Counted from the first letter of the stretch, positions 1 to 5,387 are shown. The stretch is DNA of 5,387 bases from Chloroflexales bacterium (GCA_013336035.1 JAAXUL010000594.1:1-5387); one strand, 5' to 3'. Notes: a model not told the origin generated them from the sequence alone. Program-made: numbers and translations.

Positions 1-1182
1 CTCGGGGCGGATGAAGGCGTGGCCCGAGGGCTGCTCAGGGCCTGCCGTGGCGCTGGCTGCCGGCTCGCCATCCTGGGTGCCCGGCTCGCCTTCGTCGCTA
101 CGGCGGCGCGCGCGCCGCGAGGCGCGCTGGCGGCGCGGCTGCTCGCCCGCTCCCTCCGGCTGCTCGCCTGTCTCCGCCGGCTGCTCGGCCTCGGGCCCGC
201 CGCCCAGGGGCGTGATGCGGCCGCGGACCGGGTCGATCACGGGACCGATCGGATCAACCACGGGGCCGATCGGGTCGACCGGCACATCAATCTCCTTGGC
301 GACCTCCTTGGCGATCTCTTTCTCCTTGGCGATCTCCTTGGCGACCTCCTTGGTGATCTCCTTGGTCTCCTTGGTCTCCTTCTCCTTGACGATCTCCTTG
401 GCCTCCTTCTCCTTGGCGACCTCCTTGGTGATCTCCTTCTCCTTGGTCTCCTTGGTCTCCTTCTCCTTGGTCTCCTTAGTCTCCTTCTCCTTCTCCTTGT
501 CCTTCCCCTGCACATCGGCAGTGAGCAGGCTGCCGGCGGCCGCGCCGAGCACGAAGCGTTTGAGGGCCAGGCTGTAGACGCCCCATGCGAAGGGCAGGCC
601 GCTCACGAAGCCCGTCGAGCCGAAGCCTGGCTCGTCGGCGGGCATGGTCGAGGTCAGATAGTCGAAGCTGGCGCCGGCGCTGTTCGACGGCACCACGCCG
701 ATAAAGGCCGCGGCGGCGCGCGTATTCGCGGGCGGGTCGCCGAGGCCGGCGCCACCGACCCCTGCCAAGGCCGCCCTGGCCGCGGCGCTCAGCAGCCGGG
801 CGTAGGAGTCGTGCGTAATCGCCGCGATCACGTCGTAGCGGGCCGTGCGCGTGGCAAGGTCGTTCACCAGCTGCGCCGAATCGGCGCTGCTGCCGTGGGT
901 ATCGTAGACATTGTGGAACTTCAGGCTCAGGTTCGCGTCGAGGATGACCAGGTTGATCCCACGCTGAGGCGCCGCGCTTAGCAGCGACACACCATCGAGC
1001 CAGATGCCGCCGGTCGTCTCGAAGCCGGAGCCCAGAGCGACCAGCAGGCGTGTGCCCTGGGCTGTGATCGTCGAGCCCAGCCTGAAGAGCTGCTCGAGGG
1101 CCTCGATGCGCGCCAGCAAGTCGTTGAACAACTTGGCGGTGATCAGGTCACCGGGCTGAACCGGTTGTTGTTGTTCACTCAT
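1..1182 (-). CDS. ILEI/FAM3-like (GG-lectin-type) domain protein with Lys/Glu-repeat stalk, 3' end beyond window
   Basis: The ATG at 1182-1180 follows AAGGAG with 8 bases between, and the frame stays open for 394 codons to the window edge, so the C-terminus is missing. Residues 10-32 (PGDLITAKLFNDLLARIEAL and following) form a short helical, probably oligomerising N-terminus like those of tail-tip proteins. Residues about 56-166 resemble the ILEI/FAM3 domain: GGIWLDGV, RGINLVILD, YDTHGSSADS, then YDVIAAITHD, a helix LLSAAARAAL and FIGVVPSN. This order matches human FAM3C (RGINVAL, YFDMWGG, IVLMGTYDDGA, LNDEARRLIADLG). No cysteine occurs, so the disulfides of the animal proteins are absent. 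Residues 191-222 are rather hydrophobic. Then come a Lys/Glu repeat (227-297), a Pro-rich repeat (302-323) and a probably disordered tail with an Arg-rich patch (350-362). Known relatives bind or are thought to bind glycans. A role as tip adhesin or delivered effector of the tail module is inference. Confidence 0.85.
   Translation of the reverse strand, partial: MSEQQQPVQPGDLITAKLFNDLLARIEALEQLFRLGSTITAQGTRLLVALGSGFETTGGIWLDGVSLLSAAPQRGINLVILDANLSLKFHNVYDTHGSSADSAQLVNDLATRTARYDVIAAITHDSYARLLSAAARAALAGVGGAGLGDPPANTRAAAAFIGVVPSNSAGASFDYLTSTMPADEPGFGSTGFVSGLPFAWGVYSLALKRFVLGAAAGSLLTADVQGKDKEKEKETKETKEKETKETKEKEITKEVAKEKEAKEIVKEKETKETKEITKEVAKEIAKEKEIAKEVAKEIDVPVDPIGPVVDPIGPVIDPVRGRITPLGGGPEAEQPAETGEQPEGAGEQPRRQRASRRARRRSDEGEPGTQDGEPAASATAGPEQPSGHAFIRPE
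214..276 (-). repeat. 21-base coding repeat giving DPIGPV(V/I)
   Basis: Three consecutive 21-base units encode DPIGPVV, DPIGPVI and a degenerate DPVRGRI (residues 303-323). The segment lies directly after the Lys/Glu helix and before the Gly/Glu/Pro-rich tail. A Pro every few residues argues for an extended hinge that ends the helix. The first two units are nearly identical apart from a few third-position changes. The third is recognisable only from its opening DPV and final Ile. Confidence 0.7.
292..504 (-). repeat. Lys/Glu coding repeat (KE, TKE and VAKE units)
   Basis: Residues 227-297 of the ILEI-like protein are built from 23 Lys-Glu pairs separated by nothing, Thr, Ala, or IT/VA/IA/IV. 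The first part (227-250) is almost purely charged. The second part (251-298) carries Ile, Val and Ala mostly four residues apart, which would put an aliphatic stripe on one helix face. The likely structure is a long single helix or weak coiled coil acting as a rigid spacer. At DNA level the plus strand is a pyrimidine-rich CTCCTT array. Lys is AAG in all but one pair and Glu is GAG throughout. Confidence 0.9.
685..1017 (-). other. ILEI/FAM3-like domain inside the 3'-most gene
   Basis: This is the domain region (residues about 56-166). It shows the two N-terminal glycines before the first strand (GGIWLDGV), the RGIN strand, the aromatic-Asp-Thr turn (YDTHGSS), a helix (SAQLVNDLA), a buried strand (YDVIAAITHD) and the conserved late helix with paired alanines. 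The FIGVVPSN segment probably corresponds to the closing strand (NWVFCGGKG in FAM3C). The assignment comes from by-eye alignment with the remembered FAM3C sequence, so the boundaries are approximate. Confidence 0.72.
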
Positions 1183-1190
1183 CGTGTGTG

Positions 1191-1196
1191 CTCCTT
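1191..1196 (-). promoter_or_regulatory. Ribosome binding site of the ILEI-like gene
   Basis: AAGGAG on the minus strand, 8 bases before the ATG at 1182. It fixes the start at MSEQQQ. The 69-base gap after the previous stop shows no clear promoter or terminator, so read-through from the upstream gene is likely. Confidence 0.85.
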
Positions 1197-1251
1197 GCGA
1201 GCCGGGCGGGCGCGAAGATCTCAGTGCGCGCGGGCGCTCCTCGGCCCACCT

Positions 1252-2589
1252 CTACAGCTCGGGGGCAAAGCGGGCGCTTCCGAAGCGGGCCAGGTCCAGC
1301 GTCGGCGCGGTGAAGTCAGGCATATGGCCGGCGGTAAAGATCAGGTAAGGCTGGGTCGGGGTGTCGGCGACGGACGTGCTCACCTTGTAGAGCCGGATCA
1401 GCTCACCGCTCGCCAGGTCGATCGGCGGGTAGGCCAGCGAGGCGCGGATCAGGGCCTCGACTCGGCCCGCGGGGATGAAGGCCGCCTCGGGCGGCGCGCT
1501 GTCGCCCTCGCCGCCCCGCGGCACGCTCAGCCCGGCGAAGAAGGTGTCGGGGCTGAAGTCGAGCGCTGTGGCGCCGGTGGGCAGGAAGCCCGCCGGCGGC
1601 AGGTAGGCGAAATAGTCGGTCGCCCGCACGCTGCGCGTGCCGACGCTCGGGCTGCGCAGGCCGGCGAGCTGGGCCTGGAACTGGAGGAAGGCCGCCTCGG
1701 CCTGGCTCTGCCGGCGATCGCCGATCAGGAACTCCCAGCCGCCGCTGGCGACCGGGGCGGTGAGGCGGTGGCGCACGGCCAGGTGCTCGACGAAGCCGAG
1801 GCTCTGGCCGCCCCAGTGCAGCAGGGCCAGCGCCACCTCGCAGTCGTCCAGCGTCTGATTCACGCGCAGGGTGTCGAGCAGGGTGTAGCCGCCGCCCTGC
1901 GCCGCCCGCTGGAGCGGGTCGCGGGCCAGCCGGGCCTGCGCGACGCCGCCGAAGCAGAGCTGGGCCAGCAGGTTCTGGAGCCGCGAGAGCTCTGGGGCGG
2001 TCGTGCGCGTGAGGAGCTGGATGATCTGCCCGGCCAGCGGGTCATTGCCGAGGTCGGACTGGCTGAGGGGCACCAGGCGGAGCTGCACCCCCTCAACGGC
2101 GTAGCTGCTGCCGCAGCCCGCGAGGCCGGTTGCCGTGCCGCTCAGCCCGCTGCTCGGGGCGCGCCCGCTAAAGCCCGAGGTCGGGTAGATGGTCAGCACA
2201 TAGAGCCCTGTGCTCGAGGCGACAGGCGAGGCGCCGGGCTGCTCGCAGAGCTTGAAGAGCCCGGCGCTGGCGCCGCTCGTCTCTGCGGCCCGCGTGAGGT
2301 CGACGGCCGCCCCGTCGGGCAGGCTGAGCAAGTCGCCGCCGGAGCTCAGGGCCACCCCGGCGCTGACATTGACCCTGGTCGTGCCGGCCGGCGTGCCGCT
2401 CGTAGGCTTGCTCACCTCGAGGCCCCAGACGATCCCGGCGCCGATGGCCCGGCCCAGGCGCCGGTGGGCCTCGCGGTTGGCCGCCTGGTCGTCGCTCAGG
2501 GCCTCGGCCGAGAGCAGCCGCCCATTGAAGTAGTTGGTCGAGCGCAGCCCCCCCTTGAGGATCGCTTCGCTAAGTTTGTACACATCCAT
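1252..2589 (-). CDS. Tail-tip/baseplate-associated protein with NYFNGRLL adaptor module
   Basis: This is a 445-residue protein starting at MDVYKLSEAI. I chose the ATG at 2589 because AGGAG lies 7 bases upstream. The in-frame GTG at 2631, overlapping the previous stop, has no visible ribosome binding site. Residues 19-98 form the recognisable part: NYFNGRLL (19-26), then a helix, then GIVWGLEV (52-59) and NVSAGVALSSGGDLL (74-88). To my knowledge the NYF(N/D)GRLL opening followed by G-x-V-x-GL-x-V is typical of uncharacterised proteins encoded beside phage-like tail and eCIS baseplate genes. The rest (about 100-445) is mixed, with a helical section at 290-312, four cysteines (115, 159, 212, 250) and no fibre repeats, signal peptide or membrane helix. 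The N-terminal module is shared with the upstream fibre protein. A docking role at the tail tip is inferred, and no enzymatic motif is seen. Confidence 0.85.
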   Translation of the reverse strand: MDVYKLSEAILKGGLRSTNYFNGRLLSAEALSDDQAANREAHRRLGRAIGAGIVWGLEVSKPTSGTPAGTTRVNVSAGVALSSGGDLLSLPDGAAVDLTRAAETSGASAGLFKLCEQPGASPVASSTGLYVLTIYPTSGFSGRAPSSGLSGTATGLAGCGSSYAVEGVQLRLVPLSQSDLGNDPLAGQIIQLLTRTTAPELSRLQNLLAQLCFGGVAQARLARDPLQRAAQGGGYTLLDTLRVNQTLDDCEVALALLHWGGQSLGFVEHLAVRHRLTAPVASGGWEFLIGDRRQSQAEAAFLQFQAQLAGLRSPSVGTRSVRATDYFAYLPPAGFLPTGATALDFSPDTFFAGLSVPRGGEGDSAPPEAAFIPAGRVEALIRASLAYPPIDLASGELIRLYKVSTSVADTPTQPYLIFTAGHMPDFTAPTLDLARFGSARFAPEL

Positions 2590-2596
2590 GCGTCTG

Positions 2597-2601
2597 CTCC
2601 T
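2597..2601 (-). promoter_or_regulatory. Ribosome binding site that decides the MDVYK start
   Basis: AGGAG on the minus strand lies 7 bases before the ATG at 2589. The alternative upstream GTG at 2631 overlaps the preceding stop as GTGA but has no purine-rich site before it. The site therefore supports the shorter 445-residue product, translated from the same message 38 bases after the upstream stop. Confidence 0.8.
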
Positions 2602-2627
2602 GCGCGTCGGCGGCCACACCCCAGCCG

Positions 2628-4913
2628 TCACCGCGCGATTGACGGGAACCGGCTGATCTCGACCATGAAGCCGAAGGATGTCTCCACGCTCATCTGGGCG
2701 ATGCGCACGGCGATGCCGTCGAACGGCGGGCTCGATCGCGCGAGGATCTCCCTGAGCTGCTGATCATTGGGGTCGATCACCTCAAAGGTGGCCGGGCGGC
2801 TGCTCAGCCCGCTCACCGGCGTGCCCTTGACCACATAGAAGGCGCGAGGCTCGAAGCCCTCAAAGCTGAGCAGGAACAGCCCCACCGCGAGCGGGAAGGC
2901 GGACAGGCCATTGAACGACTCGATGGTGTTGCCCCGGGTGTCGAAGCGCCCCGCGGCGATAATTGGCGATGCGCCGGTCGGGTCGGCGGGCCGCCAGATC
3001 AGGCCCTCTCGACGCTCGTCGCGGAAGAGCGTGAGCACCTGGCCAGCGTCTGGCTCTCTTACCCGATCGACCGGGATGCGCTGCAGGCCGACGACGACCG
3101 TCTCCGACGGGTCGCCCTGCACGTCGCCGTCGAGGGTGACCGGCCCGCCCGCCGGCGCCTCGGGCTGCCACTGCCCCTCCCGGAAGGTGAGCACGTTCCC
3201 TTCGCCCGGCTCGCCCGCCGAGAGTGGCCGGCCCTGGAGCTGCTGCACCGTGGTGCGCAGCAGCGGCCCGCCCTCGCCATCCTCGAGCTCGCCGCTGATG
3301 TCGCCGGCCAGCGGCGGCAGGCTGCTGTCCTCAGGGACAGTGGGCACCCAGTGAAGCTCCTGCTCCTCGCCGAGCCGCTGCAGCGTCAGGACCTGGCCGG
3401 GCTCTGGCTCTATCTCGAAGGTGATCGGGATGCGGCGCAGGCCGGCCACCTCGAGGTCGCTGACCGGCCCCTGCACGTCGCCGCCGGGGGCCGCGGGCAC
3501 CCAGCGCCCCCCGGCCCGCGGGGCGGGCGCGATGAAGTCGCGCGGCGAGCGCAGCGACCTGGGCGTAGGGATGACCGGCCTCGCCAGCCCGATCGCGCTC
3601 GCCAGGCTGCCCGGCCTGATCGCCAGCGGGCGGACGCTCGGGCCGAGCGAGATGCGGCCCAGCTCATCAGGCGGGCTGCCGTCGGGCGGGCTGCCGTCGG
3701 GCGGCGAGGCCACGTCGGCGACGAAGGTCAGCACATCGCCATCGCGCGGCTCCTGGGCCTCGAGCGGCCAGCCCTGGAGCCACGCCACCCAGGTCGCGAG
3801 GATGCCATCGCTCTGGTCGAGCGGCGTGCTCGTCACATCGCCGAGCAGGGTCGGCGGCGGCGGGGTGCCGTGCGTGTGGTCGGCGCGGCTGAGGCTGCTG
3901 GCCGTGCCCGCGTCGCTGTCCTGGCCGTAGCCCGTCTCGGGGGTGACGCTGTTCGCGGGCAGGAGGGCGCCATAGAGCAGCCACTCCTGGAGCATGCGCA
4001 GGTGCAGCAGGTAGGGCCGGCGCCGCTCGTCGATCACGATCTGGCGATCCGGGTCGAGCCGCAGGTCATCGCCGAGCGGCAGGCGCAGCTCGGCGAGCAG
4101 CAGGCGGCCCTGGGTGGGCGGGCTGCCGGCGCTGTCGCGCCCCGCGCCCCACCAGCGCTGGCGCAGGTCGGTGGCCCAGAGGCGGAAGGCGGCGCGCAGG
4201 TACTCGGGGGCCCGCTCGGCGGGGATGTGCAGCCGCGCCAGCGGCGAGCCCGCGGGGTCGTCCATAAAGCCGGGCGGCGAGCCCGGGTCAGCGGCCAGGC
4301 TGATCTCCGCCAGGAACTGCTCGAGGGTCAGGGCGCGCTCGCCCTCCTCGGCCAGCTGGACCTGGCGCAGCCAGGCGACGTAGGCCCGCAGGGCGTCCTC
4401 CTCGCTCTGGTCGGGCGGCTGCAGGTCAAGCTCGAGCTGGAAGTCATCGGCCACGCGCGAGGCGGCCAGGGCCTCCTCCTCGCTGCGGCAGGGCTCGCCC
4501 GGGATGGGCACATTGTCGGTCAGGCAGATCCGGTAGCTGAGCACCACATAGACCGGCACGACCCCGCCGTCGCGCCGGCCGCCGAGCTTCTCGCCCTGCG
4601 CGGCGATCCAGGCCACCAGGTCGGCGCACTGGGCGCGGGCCACGCGGATGATCTCGCCGCGTTGGCTCAGGGCCACCCCCGGGCTGACCACCACCTCGGT
4701 GCGCGCCCCGGTCTCGATCGTCAGATCGAGGCCGGCGACCGTGCCGTAGCCGATCAGGTCGCGGGCCATGCTCTGGTCGCGCCCGCTCAGGTAGGCGAAC
4801 TCCTGGTTGAGGTCGTCGACGCCCAGGATCATCCCCTGGGTATAGCTGACGTGTTTGGTCGGGTCCGTCGCGCCGTTCAGGGGCGCCGCCGCGCGGGTTG
4901 TGAAGCTTGTCAT
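2628..4913 (-). CDS. Fibre-like tail protein: adaptor module, DHTHG motif, four shaft repeats, C-terminal domain
   Basis: The 761-residue product starts at MTSFTT, where AAGGAG precedes the ATG by 8 bases. The longer open frame upstream to 5027 would overlap the previous gene and is not used. Residues 21-99 are the adaptor module: HVSYTQGMILGVDD, GYGTVAGLDL and VVVSPGVALSQRGEIIRV. Residues 120-165 carry a second conserved-looking stretch with CLTDNVPIPGEPCRSEEE (Cys130, Cys142) and ADDFQLELDL. Residues 170-320 are mostly helical and acidic. SRADHTHGTPP (342-352) is a motif known from many phage tail fibres and opens the shaft. Four degenerate repeats follow (about 357-642) with the pattern GDV, LQG/LRR-I/R-P, VLTL/F, W-x-P. 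Residues 649-761 form a compact C-terminal domain, probably the distal tip. The architecture fits a trimeric fibre or tip protein that contacts the target; its ligand cannot be told from the sequence. Confidence 0.87.
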   Translation of the reverse strand: MTSFTTRAAAPLNGATDPTKHVSYTQGMILGVDDLNQEFAYLSGRDQSMARDLIGYGTVAGLDLTIETGARTEVVVSPGVALSQRGEIIRVARAQCADLVAWIAAQGEKLGGRRDGGVVPVYVVLSYRICLTDNVPIPGEPCRSEEEALAASRVADDFQLELDLQPPDQSEEDALRAYVAWLRQVQLAEEGERALTLEQFLAEISLAADPGSPPGFMDDPAGSPLARLHIPAERAPEYLRAAFRLWATDLRQRWWGAGRDSAGSPPTQGRLLLAELRLPLGDDLRLDPDRQIVIDERRRPYLLHLRMLQEWLLYGALLPANSVTPETGYGQDSDAGTASSLSRADHTHGTPPPPTLLGDVTSTPLDQSDGILATWVAWLQGWPLEAQEPRDGDVLTFVADVASPPDGSPPDGSPPDELGRISLGPSVRPLAIRPGSLASAIGLARPVIPTPRSLRSPRDFIAPAPRAGGRWVPAAPGGDVQGPVSDLEVAGLRRIPITFEIEPEPGQVLTLQRLGEEQELHWVPTVPEDSSLPPLAGDISGELEDGEGGPLLRTTVQQLQGRPLSAGEPGEGNVLTFREGQWQPEAPAGGPVTLDGDVQGDPSETVVVGLQRIPVDRVREPDAGQVLTLFRDERREGLIWRPADPTGASPIIAAGRFDTRGNTIESFNGLSAFPLAVGLFLLSFEGFEPRAFYVVKGTPVSGLSSRPATFEVIDPNDQQLREILARSSPPFDGIAVRIAQMSVETSFGFMVEISRFPSIAR
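2988..3845 (-). repeat. Four fibre-shaft protein repeats within the 761-residue protein
   Basis: The unit is about 48 residues: GD(V/I), an acidic stretch, LQG or L(R/Q)RIP, a Pro/Glu turn, (Q/D/N)VLT(L/F), then W-x-P. Copies start near residues 357, 477, 536 and 595, and their closing W-P pairs are at 471-473, 522-524, 582-584 and 640-642. Copy 1 carries an extra segment of about 65 residues between VLTF and GGRWVP. This unit type (GDV...GQVLT...W.P) is familiar from phage tail fibre shafts. The copies are diverged at DNA level, so they are old duplications. Confidence 0.8.
3666..3704 (-). repeat. 15-base tandem repeat encoding PPDGS
   Basis: Two near-perfect 15-base units plus a partial third encode PPDGSPPDGSPPD (residues 404-416) at the start of the insert in shaft repeat 1. 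The copies look almost identical, in contrast to the diverged shaft repeats, so copy number may vary between strains. Confidence 0.8.
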
Positions 4914-4921
4914 TGTTCCCA

Positions 4922-4927
4922 CTCCTT
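4922..4927 (-). promoter_or_regulatory. Ribosome binding site of the fibre-like gene
   Basis: AAGGAG on the minus strand, 8 bases before the ATG at 4913, sets the start at MTSFTT. The longer reading back to 5027 would run through the preceding gene's stop and has a composition unlike the family (low-complexity Ala/Arg/Pro). Confidence 0.85.
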
Positions 4928-4962
4928 GATCTTCTGGTGGCAGCGCCAGAGCCAGGGACGGT

Positions 4963-4977
4963 GCGGGGCGGCCCCGC
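4963..4977 (-). other. GC-rich hairpin just after the tail-protein stop
   Basis: On the minus strand GCGGGG, a 3-base loop and CCCCGC form a perfect 6-bp stem starting 6 bases after the TAG at 4984-4986. No T-run follows, so it is not a standard intrinsic terminator. It could protect the 3' end of a processed message or lower read-through into the fibre gene. In such GC-rich DNA it may also be chance. Confidence 0.35.
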
Positions 4978-4983
4978 GCCGCC

Positions 4984-5387
4984 CTACGCGACTGCGTCGC
5001 GCCCGAGCACGTAGCGGTCGGTGACATCGAGCGGGTGGCCCGGGGCGAGGTAGCTCTCGGCCAGGTGCTCGCGGCCCAGCACCATCGGCGCGAGCAGCTG
5101 GGGCGCGCGGCTGCCCACGTCGAGCAGCGTGTCCTCGCCCAGCCTGGCCTCGCCGATCCGGAACAGCGCCCAGTAGAACTTCACGTCGAAGGTGGTGTGG
5201 GCCGGCTTCTCAAGCTCGACCACGCGCCGGGCCAGATCGATCCGCTGCTGGTAGAGCTCCGAGGTGATCGTGTCGGTGCGCGGCACGGGCAGCAGCACGC
5301 TGAAGCGGTGGGCGGCCGCGTACATTGGGCGCACGACCGTTTCGAACTGGTACCAGTCGCGCAGCGGCGCCCCGTCGGCCGGGAGCG
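4984..5387 (-). CDS. Phage tail protein (gpI-like / eCIS tail protein), C-terminal 133 residues, 5' end beyond window
   Basis: The frame is open to the window edge and ends at TAG (4986-4984). The GTG at 5334 is not the likely start, because homologous-looking sequence continues upstream (LPADGAPLRDWYQFETVVRP). The visible part holds HRFSVLLP (26-33), a helix leading to VVELEKPAHTTFDVKFYW (55-72), FRIGEARLGEDTLL (75-88) and a final VLGREHLAES...HPLDVTDRYVLGRD. The EKPAHT segment after an HRFSVLLP strand is a pattern I know from the C-termini of phage tail proteins of the P2 gpI type and their eCIS counterparts, which sit at the baseplate. Its position just upstream of two adaptor/fibre genes fits a baseplate component to which tip proteins attach. 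The full length and N-terminal domains cannot be judged here. Confidence 0.75.
   Translation of the reverse strand, partial: LPADGAPLRDWYQFETVVRPMYAAAHRFSVLLPVPRTDTITSELYQQRIDLARRVVELEKPAHTTFDVKFYWALFRIGEARLGEDTLLDVGSRAPQLLAPMVLGREHLAESYLAPGHPLDVTDRYVLGRDAVA

Noticed and set aside
292..504. CRISPR-like or regulatory DNA repeat array
   Set aside because: Units are 6-9 bases with no spacers, and the pattern follows codons of an open frame throughout.
237..515. Arg/Pro/Ser repeat protein of 92 residues on the minus strand
   Set aside because: It is the other reading frame of the same AAGGAG repeat (RRS/PRR units), without its own ribosome site at the start.
11..981. Overlapping plus-strand frames with Leu/Ser or Leu/Gly repeats that look like membrane or signal sequences
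   Set aside because: The Leu-rich runs are simply the complement of the AAGGAG Lys/Glu tract of the minus-strand gene.
1183..1251. Possible terminator between the two last genes
   Set aside because: Only a weak 4-5 bp GC stem with a large loop can be drawn, and no T-run follows.
2590..2631. GTG start at 2631 for the 1252-2589 gene (GTGA overlap with previous stop)
   Set aside because: No Shine-Dalgarno lies before it, and the added 14 residues are low-complexity. The ATG at 2589 has AGGAG at ideal spacing.
1165..2763. 532-codon open frame on the plus strand
   Set aside because: It is antisense to the NYFNGRLL gene and crosses two intergenic gaps. Composition is low-complexity and the opposite strand carries clear family motifs and a ribosome site.
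3351..5024. 557-codon open frame on the plus strand
   Set aside because: It lies antisense to the fibre gene and is rich in Arg, Ala, Gly and Gln with no recognisable motif. It is the usual stop-poor shadow of GC-rich coding DNA.

Overview
The window is a very GC-rich bacterial segment in which every gene I accept lies on the minus strand. There are four co-directional open frames with short gaps (70, 38 and 69 bases). The three starts that are visible each have a strong AGGAG-type ribosome binding site 7-8 bases upstream. The content is structural protein of a phage-like tail: the far (host-contacting) end of a tail/baseplate module. It could belong to a prophage tail or to an extracellular contractile injection system (eCIS). 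No sheath, tube, spike, ATPase or lysis gene is in the window to decide between these. The compact GC-rich coding style and my recollection of similar proteins suggest Chloroflexota or possibly Actinomycetota. This is a weak inference, with no marker gene to support it.

Layout in transcription order, right to left. (1) 5387-4984 is the C-terminal end of a phage tail protein (gpI-like/eCIS tail protein), with its 5' part outside the window. (2) 4913-2628 is a 761-residue fibre-like protein with an N-terminal tail-adaptor module, a helical acidic middle, a DHTHG motif, four shaft repeats and a C-terminal globular domain. (3) 2589-1252 is a 445-residue protein whose N-terminal module resembles that of gene 2 but which has no fibre shaft. 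(4) 1182-1 is an ORF still open at the window edge (394 residues visible). It combines an oligomerisation-type N-terminus, a domain closely resembling the ILEI/FAM3 (GG-type lectin-like) fold, a 71-residue Lys/Glu repeat, a DPIGPV repeat and an Arg-rich, probably disordered tail.

The order tail protein, adaptor plus fibre, adaptor, lectin-like protein suggests that the genes build or decorate the tip that recognises a target surface. The FAM3/ILEI-like protein is the most unusual element: either a glycan-binding tip component or a delivered effector of the tail machine. Its Lys/Glu tract is also odd at the nucleotide level, because 22 AAGGAG hexamers (perfect Shine-Dalgarno sequences) lie within the coding sequence. 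I see no RNA genes, insertion sequences, CRISPR arrays or convincing promoters, and no stretch over 300 bases lacks a gene.
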